Source: Phyllobacterium trifolii
Lineage (GTDB): Bacteria; Pseudomonadota; Alphaproteobacteria; Rhizobiales; Rhizobiaceae
Direction of reading: 5' to 3'
Assembly (NCBI RefSeq): GCF_014192095.1
Contig: NZ_JACHXN010000025.1
Span: 17,996 to 81,995, forward strand
DNA length: 64,000 bases
Shown here: positions 8,777 to 16,896 of the stretch, in pieces
Position numbering within the stretch: the stretch's first letter is position 1
How the letters are laid out: each line of letters begins with the position of its first letter
Translations under genes and position numbers: made by a program
The notes under the pieces: generated by a model
The model's input: only the letters and a program-made list of their open reading frames with translations
Databases searched by the model: none
Told to the model about the DNA's origin: nothing

Positions 8777-9956
8777 TGCTCCTCTCAAAGGTGTGCGCGT
8801 CATCGAACTCGCCCGCGTTCTAGCCGGGCCATGGGCCGGACAGGTTCTCGCCGACCTTGGCGCTGATGTCATCAAGGTGGAAAATCCTGCCGGAGGGGAC
8901 GAGACGCGTGGGTGGGGACCGCCGTTCATCGCCAGCAGCGAGGGCGAAAATCTCTCTGCCGCCTATTTTCACTCGTGCAACCGCGGCAAGCGTTCGATTA
9001 CCTTGGATTTCACGACCAAGGAGGGACAGGAAACGGTCAAGGCACTCTGCCGTACTGCAGATGTCGTGCTCGAAAATTTCAAGGTAGGCGGCCTGAAGAA
9101 GTACGGCCTCGACTACGCATCTTTGAGCGCCGACAATCCGCGCCTCGTCTATTGTTCGATCACAGGCTTTGGTCAGGACGGGCCGTATGCAGCCCAGGCG
9201 GGCTATGACTTCATCATCCAGGGCATGTCCGGGCTGATGTCCGTTACCGGCGAACCCGACCGCGAGCCGCAAAAGGTTGGCCTTGCCGTCGCCGATGTCT
9301 TCACCGGACTCTATTCCGTCATTGCCATTCAGGCCGCGCTGGCCCATGCAGCGAAGACAGGCGAAGGCCAGATGATTGATATGGCCCTGTTCGACGTGCA
9401 ATCCGCTGTCATGGCCAACCAGGCAATGAACTATCTTGCGACCGGCAAGAGTCCGCACCGCATGGGCAACGCGCACCCGAATATTGCGCCTTACGAAGTC
9501 GTACCGACATCCGACGGTCATATGATTCTTGCGGTCGGCAATGACGGGCAGTTCGCCCGGTTCTGCAGCCTTGTCGGGCTTGAAAATCTCGCCAGCGATC
9601 CTCGCTTCCTGACCAATAGAGCACGACTGGAAAATCGCATCGAACTGACGGCTCTGATACGGACTGAAACACAGAAACGCACCCGCGCCGAATTGCTTGA
9701 CGCCTGTTCCCGAAATGCTGTTCCCGCTGGCCCGATCAACCAGATCGGCGAGATGTTCAACGATCCGCAGATCGTGTCGCGGCAATTGCGGCTTGATCTC
9801 GAGGACGGCCATGGCAGCACTATTCCCTCGGTGCGCACGCCGATCGTCATGTCGAAAACCCCGCTTTCCTATCAACGGCCTTCGCCACGTCTTGGCGAGC
9901 ACAGCGCCGAAATTCTTGAAGAAGTAAAGGACGTATCCAATGAAAACGGGCGGTGA
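8769..9956 (+). CDS. CaiB/BaiF family (class III) CoA-transferase
   Basis: Class III enzymes move CoA between carboxylic acids through an aspartyl-CoA intermediate. The 395 residues start with the characteristic LKGVRVIELARVLAGPWAGQ and GADVIKVENP. The catalytic aspartate is expected in VADVFTG at about 175-180. Other family marks are NRGKRSITLD and GYDFIIQGMSG. The gene overlaps the hydrolase upstream and the thiamine-diphosphate gene downstream, so the three form one operon. CoA-transferase plus ThDP enzyme recalls the Frc-Oxc oxalate pair, but the partner here looks closer to acetolactate synthase than to oxalyl-CoA decarboxylase. The substrate is therefore open. Confidence 0.9.
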   Translation: MTDAPLKGVRVIELARVLAGPWAGQVLADLGADVIKVENPAGGDETRGWGPPFIASSEGENLSAAYFHSCNRGKRSITLDFTTKEGQETVKALCRTADVVLENFKVGGLKKYGLDYASLSADNPRLVYCSITGFGQDGPYAAQAGYDFIIQGMSGLMSVTGEPDREPQKVGLAVADVFTGLYSVIAIQAALAHAAKTGEGQMIDMALFDVQSAVMANQAMNYLATGKSPHRMGNAHPNIAPYEVVPTSDGHMILAVGNDGQFARFCSLVGLENLASDPRFLTNRARLENRIELTALIRTETQKRTRAELLDACSRNAVPAGPINQIGEMFNDPQIVSRQLRLDLEDGHGSTIPSVRTPIVMSKTPLSYQRPSPRLGEHSAEILEEVKDVSNENGR

Positions 9957-11589
9957 ATTGATCGTCGAGGCTTTGGCGGCTAATGGCGTCGAGCGGTTGT
10001 TTTGCGTGCCAGGTGAAAGCTATCTTGCCGTGCTCGACGCGCTTTACGACGCAAAGATAGGCGTCACCGTTTGTCGGGCCGAGGGCGGAGCCACGATGAT
10101 GGCGGATGCCTGGGGAAAGCTCACAGGCAAGCCAGGCATTTGCTTTGTCACACGGGGTCCAGGGGCAACCAATGCCTCCCCCGGAATCCACATCGCCAAG
10201 CAGGATTCGACGCCACTGATCCTTTTTATTGGCCAAGTGCAACGCGACGCACGTGAGCGCGAAGCCTTTCAGGAAGTCGAGTACCGCCGCTTCTTTGCCG
10301 ATACAGCGAAATGGGTGGCAGAAATCGACGATGCGCGGCGCATTCCGGAATTCGTCACGCGCGCATTTTCCGTCGCGACCTCGGGCCGTCCTGGGCCTGT
10401 CGTGCTGGCGCTACCGGAAGATATGTTGACCGACAAGGTCGAAGCAGTGGCGGCTCAGGGCTGGCAGCCGGTCGAGACGGGTCCATCTCCGGCCAGTATC
10501 GAAAAGCTCGCCGATCTTCTTCAGGGCGCAACACGGCCTTTCGTGATCCTGGGTGGGTCGCGCTGGAATGAAAACGCAGTCCAGTCGATCACGCGCTTTG
10601 CAGAAAAATGGCACCTGCCCGTCGGCTGTTCCTTCCGCCGGCAGATGCTGTTCGATCATCTGCATCCGAATTATGCGGGCGACGTCGGGATCGGCATCAA
10701 TCCGGCTTTGGCGGCGCGTGTGAAAGAAGCCGACGTGTTGCTGCTCGTTGGCGGGCGTTTCGGCGAGATGCCCTCGTCCGGCTACACGTTGATGGACAGT
10801 CCCTACCCCAAGCAGACTCTGATCCATGTGCATCCAGACGCGGATGAACTTGGACGAGTATATCGCCCAAGCCTCGCGATCAACTCAGCTCCCGACATGT
10901 TTGCAGAAGCTGTCGAACATCTTGCACCGCCGTCCCACATCAACTGGCCGGGGGAAGGGGAAACCGCGCATAAATCCTACCTCGCCTGGTCGACACCGCC
11001 GAAGACCGGACCGGGCAAGGTCGCGATGGGACCAATCATGTCCTATCTTGAGAGCGTGCTGCCTGAGGATGCGATCATGACCAATGGCGCAGGCAACTAC
11101 GCCACGTGGCTGCATCGCTTCCATCGATTCCGCCGCTTCGCCACACAGGCGGCACCGACATCCGGGTCCATGGGTTATGGCCTGCCGGCGGCCGTTGCAG
11201 CAAAACAGCTCTACCCGGAGCGAACGGTCGTCTGCTTTGCCGGTGACGGATGCTTCCTGATGAACGGCCAGGATTTTGCGACGGCAGTACAATACGACTT
11301 GCCGATTATCGTGCTGGTCATCAACAACAACATCTATGGGACGATTCGTATGCATCAGGAGCGCGAATATCCCGGGCGGGTATCCGCGACGGATCTCACC
11401 AACCCGGATTTTGCCATGCTTGCCCGGGCCTATGGCGGTCATGGTGAGACCGTGGACGCTACGGAGGAATTCGAAGGAGCATGGCAACGGGCCGTCGAAA
11501 GCGGCAAGCCGGCGATCATTGAAATTCGTCTCGATCCCGAAGCGATTACACCGGCGAAGACTCTCTCCGACATTCGCAACAAGCGTTGA
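9940..11589 (+). CDS. Thiamine diphosphate-dependent enzyme, acetolactate-synthase-like
   Basis: This 549-residue protein has the three domains of the ThDP decarboxylase family. The PYR domain carries the activating glutamate in VCRAEGGATMM (E48). The central domain is nucleotide-binding-like, with FVILGGSRW. The PP domain has the cofactor motif beginning GDGCFLMNGQDF and ending in NNNIYGTI. Family members cleave or form bonds next to a 2-oxo acid. It lacks an adjacent regulatory subunit, so it is unlikely to be the housekeeping acetolactate synthase. It overlaps the CoA-transferase gene by 17 bases. A role in 2-oxo-acid or acyl-CoA degradation is inferred from context. Confidence 0.88.
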   Translation: MKTGGELIVEALAANGVERLFCVPGESYLAVLDALYDAKIGVTVCRAEGGATMMADAWGKLTGKPGICFVTRGPGATNASPGIHIAKQDSTPLILFIGQVQRDAREREAFQEVEYRRFFADTAKWVAEIDDARRIPEFVTRAFSVATSGRPGPVVLALPEDMLTDKVEAVAAQGWQPVETGPSPASIEKLADLLQGATRPFVILGGSRWNENAVQSITRFAEKWHLPVGCSFRRQMLFDHLHPNYAGDVGIGINPALAARVKEADVLLLVGGRFGEMPSSGYTLMDSPYPKQTLIHVHPDADELGRVYRPSLAINSAPDMFAEAVEHLAPPSHINWPGEGETAHKSYLAWSTPPKTGPGKVAMGPIMSYLESVLPEDAIMTNGAGNYATWLHRFHRFRRFATQAAPTSGSMGYGLPAAVAAKQLYPERTVVCFAGDGCFLMNGQDFATAVQYDLPIIVLVINNNIYGTIRMHQEREYPGRVSATDLTNPDFAMLARAYGGHGETVDATEEFEGAWQRAVESGKPAIIEIRLDPEAITPAKTLSDIRNKR

Positions 11590-11692
11590 CCGAAGGGTTG
11601 GCATTACGGCTTCGTAATGCAAATGAGGATGGCACGGCAGCGCTTTCGATGTTATGGAGCGCGCCTGAAGTCCCACTACGAAAGCTTGCAAC

Positions 11693-12424
11693 TTGAGCAA
11701 TCCGGCAATTACGATCGTCATTCCGTGCCGCAATGAGGCCGCCAATCTAGCCTTTCTCCTCGATGAAGTGGATGCAGCCATGGAAGGCCGCAGCTACGAA
11801 GTGATCGTCGTCGACGATGGCTCCACAGACTTGACAGGTGAAGCATTGGGCGAGCGGATCAGGGCCGGGAAGCCTCTGCGCCACATTCGTCACGACAAGT
11901 CTGCCGGGCAAAGCGCGGCCGTTCGCTCTGGCGTATTCGCTGCACGGGGTAAGGTCGTGGTCACCATGGATGGCGACGGACAGAACAATCCTGCCTATCT
12001 GCCGCGGCTGGCCGATGCACTGCTGCAGGCCGGTCCGGCAATCGGGATCGCAGCAGGGCAACGGCTGAAGCGTACCGACACCAAACTGAAGCAGTTCGCA
12101 TCGAAATATGCCAACAAGCTGCGCAGCGCGATCCTGAAGGACAATACGCGCGACAGCGGCTGCGGCCTTAAGGCACTGCACACCCAGCTTTTCCGCGAAT
12201 TGCCTTTCTTCGATGGCTGGCATCGCTATCTGCCTGCATTGGTGATCCGTGAAGGCTACGGCGTCGTGCATGTCGATGTCCTCGATCGCGAACGCCGTCA
12301 CGGCAAATCGAACTACGGCATTCTCGACCGCGGTCTGCGCGGTATCCTTGACCTTTATGGCGTCTGGTGGCTGCGCAAGCGCCGCAAGACCGTTCCAACG
12401 ATTACGGAGATCAGTCATGGCTGA
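11693..12424 (+). CDS. Family 2 glycosyltransferase, polyprenyl-phosphate type
   Basis: GT2 enzyme of 243 residues related to dolichol-phosphate mannose and ArnC-type transferases, which load a sugar onto a polyprenyl phosphate carrier. Visible motifs are VIPCRNEAANL at the N terminus, VVDDGSTD for nucleotide binding, MDGDGQN for the metal site, and DRERRHGKSNYG near the acceptor region. The C terminus is short, ending with a basic WLRKRRK segment and no long membrane domain. TTG is the likely start. The gene overlaps the LAB_N gene by eight bases and is followed by an ArnT-like transferase. This is the usual trio for lipid-linked sugar transfer to lipid A or core; the sugar (aminoarabinose, galacturonate or other) is not determined. 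Confidence 0.88.
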   Translation: MSNPAITIVIPCRNEAANLAFLLDEVDAAMEGRSYEVIVVDDGSTDLTGEALGERIRAGKPLRHIRHDKSAGQSAAVRSGVFAARGKVVVTMDGDGQNNPAYLPRLADALLQAGPAIGIAAGQRLKRTDTKLKQFASKYANKLRSAILKDNTRDSGCGLKALHTQLFRELPFFDGWHRYLPALVIREGYGVVHVDVLDRERRHGKSNYGILDRGLRGILDLYGVWWLRKRRKTVPTITEISHG

Positions 12425-12736
12425 TGCTATTACCAATTGGCTGCACTCGGTTTTCGTGGCCCAATTCGATGCCTGGATTCTGCTGGGCTTTTTTGCGCAG
12501 GGCTGTTTCACCATGCGTTTCGTCGTGCAGTGGATTGCCTCTGAACGCGCTAAGCGCAGCGTCGTACCGGTGACATTCTGGTTCTTCTCGCTGTTCGGCG
12601 GTGTGCTGCTTTTCGTCTACGCGGTCGTGCGCAAGGATCCGGTGTTCATTGCCGGTCAGGGCTCGGACTTATTGTCTATATTCGCAATCTCTGGCTGATC
12701 GCCAATGAGAAGAAGGCGATGACGCTGGACACGTGA
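12417..12736 (+). pseudogene. Lipid-A-biosynthesis N-terminal (LAB_N) membrane protein, frameshifted
   Basis: The reading frame from the ATG at 12417 gives a typical LAB_N protein (LHSVFVAQFDAWILLGFFAQ, then FVVQWIASERAKRS and VTFWFFSLFGG) up to GQG at about codon 82. It then runs out of frame and stops near 12698. Adding one base at 12660-12662 restores the expected ending, GLIVYIRNLWLIANEKKA, with a stop at 12734-12736. So the sequence shows a single-base deletion in an otherwise intact gene of about 106 residues with three membrane helices. The gene sits between the GT2 and ArnT-like genes, where LAB_N proteins normally assist polyprenyl-sugar formation or flipping. Either the gene is newly broken or the base is a sequencing error. 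Confidence 0.8.
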
Positions 12737-12743
12737 GCAAGGG

Positions 12744-14435
12744 ATGTTGATGACCTCTTCGCACATCGCTCCCGGTGGCGGCACAAAACTTCGCGCCAGC
12801 CACTATTTGCTGCTGGTTTTCATCTGCCTCATCTCCTTCATACCCGGCATCGCTTCGATACCGCCGCTGGACCGCGATGAAGCGCGATACGTGCAGGCAA
12901 CGCACCAGATGGCTGAAAGCGGCGACTATGTCGACATCCGCTTTCAAGACGCATCGCGCTACAAGAAGCCGGTTGGCATTTACTGGCTGCAGAGCGCCGC
13001 GCTCAAGCTCACAGGCTACAATAACGATGCGCCGGTATGGGTCTATCGACTCGTCTCGGTGGCCGGCGCCACGATCGCGGTGCTCGGCACGGCTGCTCTG
13101 GGAGCATTCCTTTTTGGCCAAAGCGCCGGCCTTATGGCCGGTATCGCCCTTGCAGCGATCGTTATGCTCGGTTTCGAGGCGCGCGTGGCAAAGACCGACG
13201 CGACGGTGCTGGCGACTGTCGTCATCGCACAGGGTGCGCTTGCATCGATCTGGATGGCAAGTCGCAAGGAGGAGGCCGCCAAATGGGCACCGGCAGTGAT
13301 CTTCTGGGTGGCAACCGCAGCCGGTGTGCTGATCAAAGGCCCGATCACTCCCTTTGTCAGTCTTTTGACGATGGGTTCTCTCAGCCTTTTCTACCGCGAA
13401 TGGCGATGGCTGAAACGCCTGAAGCCACTAAGCGGTATTTTCATCCTGCTGGCAATCGTGCTGCCATGGCTCATCCTGATCACGCTGAAAAGCGGCGGTG
13501 CCTTCTTCAACGAATCCGTCAACAAGGATTTCCTGTCGAAGGTTGGCGACGCGCAGGAAAGCCACGGCGCGCCGCCAGGCTATTTCGCTCTGATCTTCGT
13601 CGTGTTCATCTGGCCATTCGGCGTGCTCGCTATTCGCGGCGGTCTGCAGGCGTTGAGCCGGCTGCGCGAGGATCCGCGCCTTGCCTTCCTGACTGCCTGG
13701 TACATTCCGTTCTGGTTGGTAACCGAGCTTATCCCGACGAAGTTGCCCCACTATATTCTTCCCGCCTACCCGGCCTTGCTGTTGATGATGGCTTGGGCCA
13801 TCGACACCGGCATCGCCGCCCAGCCCTATCGCGGCCGCTGGCAAATCTGGGTCGAGCGGCTGACGCTTCTTGGCCTTGCCGCTGCGACAGTCGGCTTCAT
13901 GGGCGCGGGACTTGTCCTGCCCTATGTCATGACCGGATCATTCTCGTTTCCGGGGATCATTGCCTTCTTTACCGCAGCGGCCGCGGGTGTCTTTGCCAGC
14001 GGTCTTGTGTTGAATCACAATCTCAAGCGCGCGCTGCAAGCCTCTGCAACCTTTGCGATTATTACGCTCACGCTGCTCACATGGGGCGTCGTTCCGGCGC
14101 TCACGCCGATCTGGCTCAGCCCAGCCGTTGCCAATGCGTTCAATGCTGCCAAGGCTTGCAACAACAGCGTGCTGGCTTCCGCCAACTATGCCGAGCCGAG
14201 TCTGGTCTTTCTTGCCGGTACGAAGACGGTCCTCACCGACGGTGCAGGGGCAGCCAAGCATCTCACCGACGATCCGGCCTGTGCGATTTCAGCAGTCGAC
14301 GAACGTGAACACGACACCTTCATCAAGGCTCTGCCGCAGGGCGAGAAGTCGGTTGCTGCAGTGGCGACTGTGAGCGGCATCAACTACAGCAAGGGCCGCA
14401 AGACGACCATTACGCTGTACAAGGCCGCGCAATAA
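12744..14435 (+). CDS. ArnT/PMT-like membrane glycosyltransferase
   Basis: Polytopic membrane protein of 563 residues of the GT39/GT83 type, which takes a sugar from a polyprenyl phosphate donor on the periplasmic face. The first periplasmic loop carries PPLDRDEARY at about 40-49, with the acidic residues needed for catalysis, followed by RYKKPVGIYWLQ, which is typical of ArnT relatives. About eleven to twelve hydrophobic segments follow, then a periplasmic C-terminal domain of roughly 120 residues. It starts eight bases after the restored end of the LAB_N gene, in one operon with the GT2. The likely acceptor is lipid A or LPS core, inferred from family. If the LAB_N gene is truly broken, transfer may be impaired. 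Confidence 0.88.
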   Translation: MLMTSSHIAPGGGTKLRASHYLLLVFICLISFIPGIASIPPLDRDEARYVQATHQMAESGDYVDIRFQDASRYKKPVGIYWLQSAALKLTGYNNDAPVWVYRLVSVAGATIAVLGTAALGAFLFGQSAGLMAGIALAAIVMLGFEARVAKTDATVLATVVIAQGALASIWMASRKEEAAKWAPAVIFWVATAAGVLIKGPITPFVSLLTMGSLSLFYREWRWLKRLKPLSGIFILLAIVLPWLILITLKSGGAFFNESVNKDFLSKVGDAQESHGAPPGYFALIFVVFIWPFGVLAIRGGLQALSRLREDPRLAFLTAWYIPFWLVTELIPTKLPHYILPAYPALLLMMAWAIDTGIAAQPYRGRWQIWVERLTLLGLAAATVGFMGAGLVLPYVMTGSFSFPGIIAFFTAAAAGVFASGLVLNHNLKRALQASATFAIITLTLLTWGVVPALTPIWLSPAVANAFNAAKACNNSVLASANYAEPSLVFLAGTKTVLTDGAGAAKHLTDDPACAISAVDEREHDTFIKALPQGEKSVAAVATVSGINYSKGRKTTITLYKAAQ

Positions 14436-14461
14436 TCGATTGACTTGCGACTAATGTCGAA

Positions 14462-14514
14462 TTGACAGCTTCATGCGCTAATAGGAATATAGTCCTTTTA
14501 AAAGGACCTTATTC
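14462..14514 (+). promoter_or_regulatory. Candidate promoter and palindrome ahead of the toxin-like gene
   Basis: TTGACA at 14462-14467 is followed after 17 bases by GAATAT, a fair sigma-70-like pair. Just downstream a perfect 16-bp palindrome, GTCCTTTTAAAAGGAC (14492-14507), covers the likely Shine-Dalgarno AAAGGA of the gene starting at 14515. It could be a repressor site or a hairpin that hides the ribosome binding site. Confidence 0.45.
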
Positions 14515-15573
14515 ATGCATAGATCACCGAAGGAAAGCCCAGCCTACCACAAGCTGCTATGGCAGATCAGAGCCAACGATACTTCCTTGAGGACACCAAG
14601 ACGCGGGTGCTCAGCGGCGCAAGCCAAGCAGAACAATCTGCCCCTGCAACAGAAGCAGGATTTTCTCTACAAGCAACTCGAGTTTTTGGACGAACTTGAC
14701 CTCTTTCTCAAATTTGATCCAGATCAACCTCGCGTGCCTGCTGGAAATTCTGATGGCGGGCAATGGACGAATGGCCAAGGCGGGATTGATCCGATCACCG
14801 CGGGCGCCACATTGGCGCATAGTAGTTCGAGCCCGCAAAGCAGCTCATGGATTAAACGGACCGAGCAACTCGGACAGCACATCGACCGTGAAACTCCACT
14901 GCGGGCCATTGTCAGAAACAATCCCGTTATCCGTTCTGCCACGGCTCTACTTTCGTTCCTGAAAGCACCTGAACTCGAATACCCGCTAGCGGACGCGGTT
15001 GCGCAATACAACGCAATTGCCGCTGCTGATGATCCTTATGTCGTGCCAATCCTTTCGCTGCGCGCAAGGCAATTTAGCAAAGGGGATTCCGACGCAAAAA
15101 TCTGGGCGAGCGTTCGCAAGGCGGATATGGATACCGTCAGCAAGTTTTGCCCCAGGTACTGGACGATACAAACTATAGCGGACAGCGTTGCATCGACGAT
15201 GGGACCCATTGGGTCCTATGGAACACCCCAAAACTATGGAACCCAGTTTCACCTGCGTGCTGCAAATATGGTGAACGGCTTGAACGACGGCACTCTGAAA
15301 GCAGAACTATTTCTTATGGCTCCGCTGGCTGGTGCTCCATCCGGGTACTACCGAGACAAAGTCGGGACCAGGGAAAAAGGATCACTAGGGCTCGATGTTC
15401 ATGAGACAGTCAGGAGCGATCTGACTTGCATCTACGATTTTAAGACAGGGATAAAAGAGCTTGATCTTACACGAATGGGGAATTTCGCTCATTCAACCGC
15501 AAAGACCTATCCCAAAACAAAGGAGTTCTTTGTCATCCAGATCAAGCCAAGTGCCGGTTCCATCAGGAGATAA
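14515..15573 (+). CDS. Putative nuclease toxin with PD-(D/E)xK-like C terminus
   Basis: No named family is recognised for the whole 352-residue protein. The N-terminal part is polar and Gln-rich. Residues 68-85 (DPDQPRVPAGNSDGGQWT) match a motif I know from many alphaproteobacterial toxin-like and phage-associated proteins. The C-terminal part has GLDVHETVRSD followed by CIYDFKTG (D294, D308, K310), an arrangement like the metal-binding core of RecB-type PD-(D/E)xK nucleases, then a strand FFVIQIKPS. There is no signal peptide or membrane segment. It is followed after two bases by a gene of unknown family, the order usual for toxin then immunity gene. The nuclease role is inferred. Confidence 0.6.
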   Translation: MHRSPKESPAYHKLLWQIRANDTSLRTPRRGCSAAQAKQNNLPLQQKQDFLYKQLEFLDELDLFLKFDPDQPRVPAGNSDGGQWTNGQGGIDPITAGATLAHSSSSPQSSSWIKRTEQLGQHIDRETPLRAIVRNNPVIRSATALLSFLKAPELEYPLADAVAQYNAIAAADDPYVVPILSLRARQFSKGDSDAKIWASVRKADMDTVSKFCPRYWTIQTIADSVASTMGPIGSYGTPQNYGTQFHLRAANMVNGLNDGTLKAELFLMAPLAGAPSGYYRDKVGTREKGSLGLDVHETVRSDLTCIYDFKTGIKELDLTRMGNFAHSTAKTYPKTKEFFVIQIKPSAGSIRR

Positions 15574-15575
15574 TC

Positions 15576-16238
15576 ATGACCACCATCAAAGACGTACGTG
15601 ATGCAGTGCGCCCGCTCATTCAGCGGCGAAACGATCTGATCTCCACGGGACGATTCGTCTTCATCAAGCCCGTGCAGCACGTATTGCGCGGTGTTCATAT
15701 TGATAGCTCCTTGGACCCAAGCGTTTTCATTCCCCAAGTTTCAGTACGTTTGCTCGCCCCCAAAGCGGAAATCAAGTCTCCTGGCTGGGGCATGCGGTTC
15801 AGGCAAGCCAACTATGGCGAGTACATCAGAAAGTACGGCTGGACGATGAACAAGCCAGACATAATCGCGCAAATGCTGGACATAATCGAGGGCGCTCTGC
15901 CGGCACTCTATGCCATTGCAAGTCTGGATGATTATTTTGCCTATCTCTCTGCCATGTCGGTGCCAGAGGTCAGCTCAACCACGATTGAACTTTTCGAGGT
16001 ATTGATACCAGCCATGAAAGGGGAATTCGATATTGCACTGAGCTTGTTGCAGAAAAATAGGTCGGTAGCTGAGCATGTGGATCGGCTTTCGCCGGAGTTC
16101 TATCCGGCGCTCTTGGCTGGAGATCGAGTTGAAATCGCTCGAATTCTCCGCGAATGGGAGGCGATCACCGTTAAAACCTACAAGATCGAAAAAATTTGGG
16201 AGCGAACGCCATTTCCATTGGAATTGCAGGACGGTTAG
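15576..16238 (+). CDS. Hypothetical protein, candidate immunity protein
   Basis: A 220-residue protein with no recognised domain, no signal peptide and no membrane helix. It appears mainly alpha-helical in the C-terminal two thirds, with many acidic residues (for example LDIIEGALP, EDHVDRLS-like helices and LREWEAIT). Its ATG lies two bases after the stop of the putative nuclease gene, so the two are surely co-transcribed. Position, size and lack of other homology suggest an immunity partner that blocks the toxin's active site. Its stop codon abuts the stop of the convergent esterase at 16239, with no intergenic space. Confidence 0.6.
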   Translation: MTTIKDVRDAVRPLIQRRNDLISTGRFVFIKPVQHVLRGVHIDSSLDPSVFIPQVSVRLLAPKAEIKSPGWGMRFRQANYGEYIRKYGWTMNKPDIIAQMLDIIEGALPALYAIASLDDYFAYLSAMSVPEVSSTTIELFEVLIPAMKGEFDIALSLLQKNRSVAEHVDRLSPEFYPALLAGDRVEIARILREWEAITVKTYKIEKIWERTPFPLELQDG

Positions 16239-16874
16239 CTAGTCAGCGACAAGGAGAAACTTTGCCTGAAGCCAATCTTTGATCAATTTTGGTTCGTCGT
16301 CATGCAAACCATGACCAGAGAGAAGCACATGAGTGGTGACATCAGCGCCGCATTTTTCTAGCTGGGCTGTCATCAACTTCACATCGTCCGGAGAGCGCCG
16401 TGTGTCTTTTTCGCCCGCGCCAATGAACACAGGAAGACCCGCGAGTTCAGGGAAATCTCTGTCAGGTGCGGGCGAAAGTGGTCGTATTAAAATTGCGCCT
16501 GCTACAAGAAACGGTGCCTGAAAGAGGATCGACGCTGCAGTGATCGCACCATTGGAGAAACCTAGAAGAATGGGCTTGGATTTCAGGACGCCCGTTTCCA
16601 AGGCTGAAGCCAAGAATTCGCACAAGCGGAACGTTTGACAGTTCAGATCAACGTAGTCGAGGCTCCTGTCGTCGTTCCTTTTGAAAAAGGCATAGCCGGT
16701 CCCCCACTCGACTGCCCCTCGCAAGGAAACATAGCGTCTATTGGGAGCTATGTTTTCGGAAAGCGGAATCAGGTCGTTCTCGTTACCGCTGCTACCGTGC
16801 ATGAGAAGCAGCGGGGCGGCAGCACTAGTCTGGTTGCCACCATCCACATAGCGAAAGCCGTTCAGCTGGTGCAC
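16239..16874 (-). CDS. Phospholipase/carboxylesterase-family alpha/beta hydrolase
   Basis: Carboxylesterase of the YpfH/acyl-protein-thioesterase type, 211 residues. It shows the N-terminal FRYVDGG strand, the oxyanion segment LMHGSSGNENDL, the nucleophile elbow GFSNGA, the aspartate in IGAGEKDTRRSP and the histidine in SGHGLH, so the triad is complete. The GTG at 16874 is chosen because GAGGGAAG precedes it and because the protein then begins exactly like its relatives. The frame continues to 16985, but that would overlap the UDP-glucose dehydrogenase gene. It lies 22 bases after that gene on the same strand and may be co-transcribed with it. The substrate is unknown. Confidence 0.82.
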   Translation of the reverse strand: MHQLNGFRYVDGGNQTSAAAPLLLMHGSSGNENDLIPLSENIAPNRRYVSLRGAVEWGTGYAFFKRNDDRSLDYVDLNCQTFRLCEFLASALETGVLKSKPILLGFSNGAITAASILFQAPFLVAGAILIRPLSPAPDRDFPELAGLPVFIGAGEKDTRRSPDDVKLMTAQLEKCGADVTTHVLLSGHGLHDDEPKLIKDWLQAKFLLVAD

Positions 16875-16896
16875 GGAGCTTCCCTCTGAATTTCCG

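Noticed and set aside
8820..9902. 360-codon open frame antisense to the CoA-transferase gene
   Set aside because: The sense frame is a clear CaiB/BaiF protein. The antisense frame has no family match and results from GC-biased codon use.
13037..14308. 423-codon frame in another phase within the ArnT-like gene
   Set aside because: It is low-complexity, rich in Arg, Cys and Ser, with no membrane character; the ArnT-like frame explains the region.
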